Shown here: positions 56,310-64,000 of the stretch, in pieces
Position numbering within the stretch: position 1 is the stretch's first letter
How the letters are laid out: the number at the start of each line of letters is the position of its first letter
Source of the DNA: Lycorma delicatula
Lineage: Eukaryota; Arthropoda; Insecta; Hemiptera; Fulgoridae
Reading direction: 5' to 3'
Length of the DNA stretch: 64,000 nucleotides
Assembly (NCBI RefSeq): GCF_047948215.1
Contig: NC_134455.1
Coordinates: forward strand, 75,393,189 to 75,457,188
Program-made: the position numbers and the translations under genes
The notes under the pieces: generated by a model
The model's database searches: none
What the model saw: the letters and a program-made list of their open reading frames with translations, nothing else
Told to the model about the DNA's origin: nothing

Positions 56310-57130
56310 CTGACCTCCGTAGATGGACATCCACCTTGTGACGATCCCGGTCGCTATACCATCTCCACCGTTCCTAGCCCTGGTGGGTTTTATCGGAGGT
56401 CTCTTTCAGACCCACTAAACTTGATAACGTAACAGTCATCAGTTTGGCCACTGTAAGGATGCCACCGATGCAAATGCTTCGGTAGACATTTCCATCAGTG
56501 TATTTACACAACCAATTATCATCTTCGTTTGGCCTATTCCAGCCACGACCACCTACCGTAACTTACAACCCTCATCTATAAAAATTAACCGATTCACAGA
56601 AGCGCGATTTCTACGCCTTCCTCAAACAGCGAAGGTTTCACACAAAGTCTCTTCCTATATCTAACTTCAATTAGACTATGCACACACTTCATTATTTGAT
56701 TGAGTCTTTAATCTCCAAAAATGCTATCCTCACAACAATAAAACAAAGTGTTTGTCGCATCAACGACAATTTTGTTCTAGAACTCAATTTAGTCAAAGTC
56801 CTCTTGATTTATTTAAAAGTCAAGAAACAAATTCACAAATTTAATAAGCCTCTAACATACCCTACTTAGGCTCTCTCTGCTCTTATCCGCTTTCAGGAGC
56901 GTGGTCAGTGCCTACATTCTCTCATACCGCAGCTGCATCACAGAGTTCTCCACACTTCCATACTCATCCTAACAGCGAATATCTCAACTATCCGGGGCTC
57001 GATGCCAAAACGACTATCTTGGCAAAGTAAGCACCCGAGCTCCTAGCCACCCGGGTGGCTATTCTATCTTTACATCTATATCAGCATCACCCTCAGCAAT
57101 CCACCGCAGAGCTAAGAATCTTAGGTAACC
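56310..57130. other. Unexplained G+C-richer segment, no recognised coding
   Basis: About 800 bases have clearly higher G+C and C-rich plus strand than their flanks (GACGATCCCGGTCGCTATAC; GCCTATTCCAGCCACGACCA; CCACCCGGGTGG palindrome at 57,048). No open frame over 63 codons spans it, and neither strand yields a family I know. Its composition resembles the LINE 5' regions at 1.0-1.5 and 19.2-19.5 kb. It could be a LINE leader or an exhausted gene. Confidence 0.45.
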
Positions 57131-59385
57131 AGCAACTGTGTTCCAATATTTTTTGGTTTTCCAATTAACTTGCAGATCAAAACCAGAATTGACTTTCGTA
57201 AGCTACTTTAGTAAATTCAAGAACCAATATTATTCACTTATATAGCATACAAATTTCAGTATTTACCTATACTATTGGTCGGATAAATGGTTTGTGGTTT
57301 TACCGGTATATGGTTCAAATCCATTTAAAAAACGTCACTTTTAATATAACCTCCAGCAACCCTTTAGATGAATCTAAAAAGTCCTCCAGCAGTAAAATTG
57401 AAACGAACTGATTTTTCCATATCACAATAATCAGTCGCTTCAGCTGTAATAGTTATTGTGTAATCCCAAAAATCTTAATTTTCTTTACAATATAAAAATA
57501 ATATGCGTAAATAATTCTATGTATATCTAAACGATTTTATTGAGTTAGTGGTCATAAATTCTCTCATTTCCCGGATAACTAGAAAATTTAGAATTTAGGA
57601 ACAGAAGGAGTCTTAAAGAAATGTAATTATAGTTATTTCTATTGATAATTTGTGTTTATTTAATTAAAAAGGGATGAAAAATGGATTCCTTCCGAGATCA
57701 GAAAGCTTGAAACTTTATTCACTGAGAATACCTTTCCTCTTAGGAAGTAAGCTGCGATACAAATGAATTTTTCCCATTTACACCTAATGGGAGGAGGTAA
57801 TAAAAATTTATCTATAATATAGTAGTTAGTACGCTACCTTGTAGATCACTTGATCTCAGATTTGATTCTTAACAAGATTATAGAATATTTTCATATACAC
57901 AATCATTTCATTCACGTTTTAAAACGCATACATAGCACATCCAAAGTCGTAATTATAAAAATAGTAGTTTTTTTTTAATTGGAAAAATCTTACCAACACG
58001 CTTTACTTTTCTTAAATTTCCGTAAGAACTAAAAAGTTGAAATTCGGCATAATTATTCCAATGCGGTTTATTAAACAAACTGTATGGCAATTACACTTAT
58101 TTATAATTTATAATGGTTTAATTAAACTAGGTGTCGAAAAGGCAAGCCGAGAAAAAAGAGATCAATCAAAGTTGATGAAAACATTACCTAATCAATTTTT
58201 CAGAAACAAGTGTCAAATCTGAAAAAAAAATGGTGTACAAAAAACAAGACAATTCCGATTCCATAATTCCCGATTCCACATATGTTATACAGAAACTCCG
58301 AATTCGAAAAAATAAAAAAAAATAAAAATCGAAATTCAATGAAAACATATCAGGGAAGTTTACTTGAACTATCTTTAAAAAAAGTGAAACTTAAGATAAT
58401 AGATTTGTAATTCCAGTCTATATCCAAAAGTGCTGGAATCGTTTAAATAGTAGTATACCACTATTCAGCTACTAAATATGCATTAAAAAATGGGAAATCC
58501 CTTTCTCAAAAAACCTCACCTGTTTCTAGAAAGAAATTTGTATATTCATTTCAAAAAGTGTCTTTATGAATACAAAGCATCATTATTTCGATGAATAACT
58601 TAATCTGTAAAGTATTGAAAAGCGGATTCTAAAACGTAAAAATAAAACACTTGCCCTTTCGAGGGCCAGTTTATAAAATACCCAATTCGGCTAGTTTGTT
58701 ATAAATTTGTCTATTAATTCATCAAGGAAGTTTTCTTTTCTAAATAAAAATAAACTAAAATGTACAATACATTAAATGAACTAATTTAATGTGCGTCATT
58801 TTTTTTTTTTTGGTGAAGGTCGTTTTATAAAAGAAATGTGAAGAATGAAAACAATACCGTTTTCACTTTCATTTTCGAGTTCAAGCAAGAAAGTATTCAT
58901 GGTCATCCAACTATACAATAGTATAGAAAATAAGACGAACTAAAGTGCTCAGCTTTGTTCCGGTGTCACGCAATTCGCCGCGGCTAGTCTAGTCAGCATT
59001 GTTAAACTAACAAACCGCTATCGCATTGTACAATAATATCCTCTCATCACTAACATAAAATTTCGTTTTCAATATATTTATTGTTTATAATTATGATTTT
59101 TGTAATTCTAATGTAAAATTTCAATAGGTTTTTTTTTAAATAAGCAGTATAATTAAACTTTTATCACAATTTTCTAATTAAAATATGCTATAATTTACAT
59201 GAAAGAGTGCATCAGTAAAACTGAAGGTGAAATAAAAAGAGAGTAAAAAATTATTTTATTTTTATTATAAATTTTACAAAAATCTATAATATAAAAAATA
59301 AATTAAATAAGGGACAGAAAATTTATGCAAAGCCTTCAATCTACAATCTCAAATGATTAAAAATGAACGTCGTCCTCCGTAGCAA
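57131..59385. other. AT-rich intergenic with a CpG-bearing spot
   Basis: No gene is seen. 58,960-59,030 is locally CpG-rich (GTGTCACGCAATTCGCCGCG). Confidence 0.45.
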
Positions 59386-59500
59386 AGTAAAATCGCAGCC
59401 TTTCATTCAAAAGGCCCGGTCATAGATAACATTATTCATAACTACAAAATTCCATTCCATAATTCTATGTACGACCTTATTTGATGAATTAATCATCTAC
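59386..59500 (+). mobile_element. Probable SINE family B, heavily decayed
   Basis: AGCCTTTCATTCAAAAGGCC, CGGTCATAG, TTCATAACTACAAAATTCC and a GAATTAATC..TACAGAAG block resemble the 5.8-kb family B copy reversed. There is no tail or target-site duplication. Confidence 0.4.
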
Positions 59501-59903
59501 AGAAGAAAAAAACATATTCTTTTAACGTTTTCGGTAAATTAGGATTCCATGAGAAAGAAATATATACAGTTTATCAAAACACATGGACATAAAAGACGCT
59601 AAAGAAACAAGTTAAACATAAATAACAAGTTTTTCTTTTAGATCTCTAGAACTGTCTTGTCTTTTTTTTTTTAAGTTGGATTTTTCAAAAAATTACTCAT
59701 TTCTCTATTATTATGTATCAGTTGTTACCTATAATAGTGGTATATTTATTCGATCTAATTAAAAATTATATTGACATTTTTAAGAGAATTTATAAAAAAA
59801 ACATAGTGAATCGCGGACAGTTGTGTTATGTTTGTAGTGATATTATTTTTTTAATTAATTTTGGTTAAATTTTAAGATTTTATTTTTATTTAGTTATAGG
59901 CCT

Positions 59904-59967
59904 AGGCTAGGCTACATAAGAACATCGGTATCGTAGATACCGAAAAAAAGAGGCTAGGCTACATAAG
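59904..59967. repeat. 17-bp direct repeat around a 30-nt A-tailed insert
   Basis: AGGCTAGGCTACATAAG at 59,904-59,920 and 59,951-59,967 flank 30 bases that contain a hairpin (GGTATCGTAGATACC) and end in AAAAAAAG. Confidence 0.9.
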
Positions 59968-59969
59968 CT

Positions 59970-61845
59970 AGCTGACGCGGCGTTGTTATAGACCAGTCTT
60001 TGGCTGTTCTGCATAGCAACCAGTCAGCAAACGGCAGCTGCGAGTCGGTAAACAACACACAGATAAATAGAAAACGTAGCCCATTCAATTACTTCAACCG
60101 AGATCCGCAGAAGTTGTTGCGGAGGAAATTAATAAGAGATGAGATCGTTGAAAATATGACTGGTTCTTCGGGTAATAGCAGCGATTTTGAGATTGCGGAC
60201 TCGATTCTGGTCTCTCCGCTATGGCAAACGGTGCGGATTTTGCGCACGTTGCCGGTAGGAGTCGTTGACACGACTCCTGTGTTTGACATACCTCTCGAAT
60301 AGATTTTATCGTCTACCGGTGGAGGAGACTGAAAGTGCTACTTCACAGAAGGAAGAGGTTAAGCCGCCTCCGACAGTACTGTATGGTATTTCGGATATCA
60401 CGATGCTGTATGAGTTATACACCCTGAGAATAATAAACTTCAGCTGCTGTTGAAGGATATTGAAAGCTACAAAAAGATTATTCGTGTTGTTCGCGAAAAT
60501 AACCAAATAGGACATTACATTACGAGGCATGACGAGAGAACCTCTCGGGTGATGCTTAAGAATATTCATTATTCGAGCCCAGTTGCATTTATACAAAAGT
60601 TGATTAACTTTGGAGCCCCTGACTCCAAAGTGAGTCAGGGGCTCCAAAGTCTAGAGCATCGTAAACGCACGCACAGAGTAACGAAAAGTAGCCGTTGGCG
60701 ACTTTTTTCGTAAATTTAAAATCTCTGCATAATAATAAGCAGGTGTTCGGGATAAAGTACATAGCAAACTGTTGCGTTAAATTTGAAACATTAAAGAGAA
60801 CTCCAGAGTTGGTGCAGTGTAATAGGTGTTAACAATACGGTCACACTAAAAATAATTGCATGAGGCGGTATCGCTATGTGAAGTGAGCAAGGGGACACAG
60901 GACCGCCGATTGCCAGAAGGCAATCATGGGTTTATGCCATGAGGATCATCCTGTAAGGTGTTGCAAGTAACGATGATCTTCAAACCTAGGAAGCTTTTGC
61001 AGGAGGAGTTTTCGTATAGGCCTATAAGCCTGCTACCGGTATTATCAAACATCTTTGAGAAGCTATTCCTGCGCAGATTGTGGCCAGTTTGGAAACTGAA
61101 GGAGTGATACCCGACCGTTAATTCGGCTTTAGGGGTGGTCACTTGACTGTAGAACAAGCCTATAGAATTACTAGTGTTATCATCAGGTGTCTGGAAGACA
61201 AACAGTATTGTTCGGCGGTCTTTTTGGATATAGAGCAAGCATTGGATAAGGTTTGGATATCAGGTCTTCTTTTGAAATTTAAATCGTGCCTACCACAACC
61301 GTACTTTTAATTCTACGCAGTTATCTAGATGGTCGCTTCTCTCGCGTTAATTACAATCAAGAGATGTCTGCTTTTTTTCGATAACAACTCCGGGGTTCCG
61401 CAGAGCTCACTTCTGGGGCCGGTTCTGCTACTGATCCTGATTTACACTTCTGACCTGCCTACTCCAGCCAATATCACGGTAATGTCGTACGTGGATGACA
61501 GAGCGATCTTGCTGGTTGACAATAGCCCGGGTACTGCCTCGGAGAAATTGCAATCTGCAATGGATGTCATCAGCGTTTGGTTACGTACGTGGAGGATAAA
61601 GGTTAATCCGGCGAAGACCAGCCACATGACATTCACGATGAGAAGGGAAGATTGCCCTGCAGTTCGGTTAAACGATGTGAGGATACCTCAAGTTAGTACG
61701 GTACAGTAGCTGGGCTTTTACCTTGATCCCGTTTGACGTGGAGGGATCATATTAGGAAGAAGAGGAATTGCTTGAAATTAAGCTTAAGAATTTACTGGGT
61801 GTTGGGTAAGAGATCGCAACTTTCTTTGTCCAACAAGAATATTGA
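59970..61845 (+). mobile_element. Jockey-type LINE, internally deleted and 3'-truncated
   Basis: A leader precedes gag-like ORF1 text from about 60,080 (Lys/Arg-rich start, then 'LKDIESYKKIIRVVRENNQI' from about 60,440). Zinc knuckles follow: 'CNRC*QYGHTKNNC' at 60,818-60,859, then 'GHRTADC' and 'LCHEDHPVRCCK' ending at about 60,966. The next codons are RT: 'VTMIFKPRK', 'SYRPISLLPVLSNIFEKLFL' (61,018-61,075), 'FGFRGGH', 'FLDIEQALDKVW' (about 61,225-61,260), 'GVPQSSLLGPVLLLI', catalytic 'YVDD' (61,488-61,499) and 'INVKPAKTS'-type block 'KVNPAKTSHMTF'. The thumb reaches 'YWVLGKRSQLSLSNKN' at 61,845. The whole endonuclease domain is missing between zinc knuckles and RT. Stops occur at 60,830, 61,094 and 61,119, and there are frameshifts. 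It ends where repeat C begins. Confidence 0.9.
60607..60650. repeat. Perfect 19-bp inverted repeat inside LINE ORF1
   Basis: ACTTTGGAGCCCCTGACTC (60,607-60,625) is followed by a 6-base loop CAAAGT and the exact complement (60,632-60,650). Confidence 0.97.
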
Positions 61846-62353
61846 TATTTTGGATTTAGGAATATTGTAACATCAAGTTTTGCATCACACGTTTTGATTG
61901 CAATCGACTAAAGTAAAAGTCTACAAAAAAGCCCGAAATCCAAAAAAAATTGGATTTTGGACTTTTTCTTAACTGCAGTAATAAGCCACCACTGAAAGAT
62001 TTTCAACGATATATCATAACTGGTACTTATTTTCATTGGTTCTAGAGTTATAGCCAAATAAATCTTTCATTAATAAATTACTTAAATCTTACAAAGGGAA
62101 GGGACATCGGTTCGAATCTGTCTTCACCTCCTTTTTTTTCTTTTTTTTTTAATTTAATTATATTTATTTATTAATATTTAATAATATCTGATTCTAAAAA
62201 AATTACTTAAATAATAATTCAATAATAAGAATAAAAAAATGAAAAAATATCAGAAGTTATTAATGAAATAAAATTTCATGTAATTTTCATTTAAAAAAAA
62301 ATGTGTATATGTAATTTAATAGGCGAACAAGGAATTCATGTGGTGTCCACATC
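61845..62353 (-). repeat. Repeat family C, copy 4, one end missing
   Basis: From ATATTTTGGATTTAGGAATA the order is the reverse of copy 1: CGTTTTGATTGCAATCGACT, AACGATATATCATAACTGGT, GGTTCTAGAGTTATAGCCAA, CGGTTCGAATCTGTCTTCAC and GGAATTCATGTGGTGTCCAC. The outer third with the CGCGATCACAATACTTCC end is absent. The copy abuts the truncated jockey element. Confidence 0.82.
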
Positions 62354-62483
62354 AGTTTTTGTTATTGTACCAACAAGCAATACTACAACTGAAGAGAAAT
62401 TTGGTTATTGTTATAATTCCCTTGGTGCAGTAACAATTTATTGACTATGTTATTTTTTCCTTTGGTTTTTAATTTTTCTTTTG
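62354..62483. other. T-rich lead-in
   Basis: AT-rich DNA ending in a pyrimidine-rich run (62,453-62,490) before the open frame that follows. Confidence 0.4.
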
Positions 62484-62748
62484 ATATATCTTATTAACAG
62501 CTGTTTCAAACAAGAAGAAGTTTCTAAATTATTTTTCTAATAATTTATTTGATTTACAAACCAAAAAATCTGATATGGATCTGTTGTCTAAAACGACTAC
62601 TGAATTATCTGAGGTTCGCAATGAGATTTCCTTCTACTCATCTTTTGAAATTTGGGAAATTCATAATCCTTGGATTTACGACCGATTTAAAAAAAAATTC
62701 CTTTCGGCACGCCGGAAGGCGGAGATAGATTTCACCGGTGCTAAGTAG
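62484..62748 (+). other. Unexplained coding-like open frame, possible 3' exon
   Basis: The frame is open for about 85 codons between a TGA near 62,481 and TAG at 62,746-62,748, with no early ATG (first Met near 62,575). The residues are balanced and charged rather than AT-driven: 'DLLSKTTTELSEVRNEISFY', 'EIWEIHNPWIYDRFKKKF' and a basic end 'SARRKAEIDF'. A T-rich run followed by TTATTAACAG at about 62,490-62,501 would serve as a splice acceptor, so a terminal exon is possible. I recognise no domain. It could equally be a piece of a transposon ORF. No donor-bearing upstream exon was found within the window. Confidence 0.35.
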
Positions 62749-64000
62749 GGGATAAAAGTACGGAATACCACCTTAAAATTAAAAAAACTTCAAGTTTACT
62801 CAATACGGAAATGGTTGCATGTGAAAAATGTTCACGTGTTTAGCATACAACAAGCCCCATCTTCCAATTCCAGCAACATTTTGGTCATCCCTTGCCGTAA
62901 GAGTTGAAATCTACCTACAAATAAAGATTTTGAAAGAAATCCAGTTTTGTCACCAGCATTAATAATAATCAGTCGCTTTCCTTTCTAAATTAGTACGTCA
63001 TGTCATATGTTTCATTATTTTCATCTGTCCAGCCTTTACTAATAGTATGCTAGTGTGCTAGTAAGTTTTGTCAATATAAACTATATTCCGACCATCACGT
63101 CGGCACTGTATTTTACGTTGTAAATAATTAATTGCACTAATCTGGATACCATATCATACAAATAAATAACGTCTATTATTTATGACTACCTCCATTCGAA
63201 GCCAAATCCTTTACAAGAGTGTGAAAAGATGACTTGCTTCATTTGAAATTTACATCTGTAAAACTACTTTTTTATAAAAATTTGATAAAGTTGGTATTAC
63301 AATTTCTATAATGTGAGTCTCGTCATCGTTCTTCAAATTACAACTTGATCAAATTTATTGAACATCGATTAAGTTCTACTTTTTTCTGTTATGTTTGCAG
63401 TTTGGAATTTTGAATTACCGGTTGTTTGGGATTCATTTACATTCCTCCAAATAGGGGTTCACTAACATCACGTACAGACGTGGTTTTTTTTTCAACGGTA
63501 ATTGATATTACAGCTTATTTATTTAACTTAAACAAATTGTAAACATCATAGACTACCTCTCTTTTTTCTCAATAAATTACTTTTTCTACTCCTAATCTGC
63601 TTTTAAAGTGCGATATTTTTATATTAAATCACTTAGGAATTAAGCTTACAGGTTACAAACCACTATAAGTTATGCCACTATAAGTTATACTACAAGTTAT
63701 GCCACTATAAAGCGATTACGGTTGTTTTAATTGTATTACTTCTGTTGTAAACAACTGAATAAGAAAAAAATAAAACGGGAAATTTTACTATAAAAAGGGA
63801 AAATTTTAATACGTAAAATTTCCTGAATTTAAAAAACTACTAACATGCTACCTTGTACTTACTGCAATAATAAATTCTATATTAGTAATATTATACCAGA
63901 CACAAAATTGTTAGTCTGCGTAATTTTTCGATCCACTTTAACTATTTCAGTTTTTTATTAACACTTGCCAGTACAAGGACACTAAATTTCATCAAAATAT
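62749..64000. other. AT-rich intergenic to window end
   Basis: No gene is recognised. A short tandem repeat lies at 63,659-63,712. The last 40 bases (AAATTTCATCAAAATAT) look like a common worn repeat motif. Confidence 0.5.
63659..63712. repeat. Tandem CCACTATAAGTTATG units
   Basis: Three to four 12-15 base units: ACCACTATAAGTTATG, CCACTATAAGTTATA, CTACAAGTTATG, CCACTATAAAG. Confidence 0.93.

Noticed and set aside
60089..60289. Minus-strand frame over the jockey ORF1
   Set aside because: It is a shadow of the plus-strand LINE, whose zinc knuckles and RT fix the coding strand.
59970..61845. Endogenous retrovirus because of gag-like zinc knuckles
   Set aside because: RT blocks and ORF order are those of jockey-type non-LTR elements. 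No long terminal repeats, protease, integrase or envelope region is seen.

Overview
The window reads as non-coding, strongly A+T-rich nuclear DNA from an arthropod, most likely an insect and possibly a hemipteran. That taxon guess is an inference from the mix of repeats (tRNA-derived SINEs, jockey/R1/RTE-type LINEs, mariner-like elements, a Penelope-like element, many TA and TG microsatellites). I find no intact host gene, no bacterial-style operon, no genuine tRNA or rRNA gene and no CRISPR array. Almost every stretch with protein homology is a decayed mobile element carrying stops, frameshifts and deletions.

Layout. 0-7.2 kb: minus-strand LINE reverse transcriptase (RT) running off the left edge, a minus-strand R1-like endonuclease remnant, two tRNA-derived SINEs, then two 3' pieces of one LINE family (called LINE-X here), one split by a second kind of SINE. 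7.2-14 kb: microsatellites, two G+C-rich islands, a degenerate Tc1/mariner-superfamily transposase on minus, a LINE scrap, and a double fold-back structure at 13.1-13.9 kb. 14-20 kb: mostly AT-rich DNA plus a LINE 5' end with a CCHC zinc knuckle at 17.7-19.5 kb, which holds an apparently perfect 459-bp tandem duplication. 20-27 kb: a degenerate DDE transposase, a jockey-type RT scrap, SINE pieces and an isolated EEP-type endonuclease remnant. 27-38.8 kb: a mariner with two catalytic positions lost, recurrent repeat families C and E, an RTE-like LINE 3' end, a SINE interrupted by a 791-bp hAT-type element (both insertions keep perfect target-site duplications), and a Penelope-like element with a GIY-YIG domain. 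38.8-53 kb: two head-to-head copies of repeat C, repeats D, E and F, a jockey-type RT scrap and a second mariner-like remnant. 53-64 kb: SINE, LINE-X, an unexplained G+C-rich segment, and a jockey-type LINE (gag zinc knuckles joined straight to RT, endonuclease missing) truncated by a copy of repeat C.

Because the genes are dead transposon genes, they do not form a pathway. The informative content is the insertion history: SINE into LINE, hAT into SINE, repeat C against a jockey element, two fold-back units sharing an end, and local tandem and inverted duplications. The nearest things to host coding sequence are two unexplained open frames (8,702-8,977 minus; 62,484-62,748 plus). I did not find a convincing new biological system; the candidates worth checking are in the findings.
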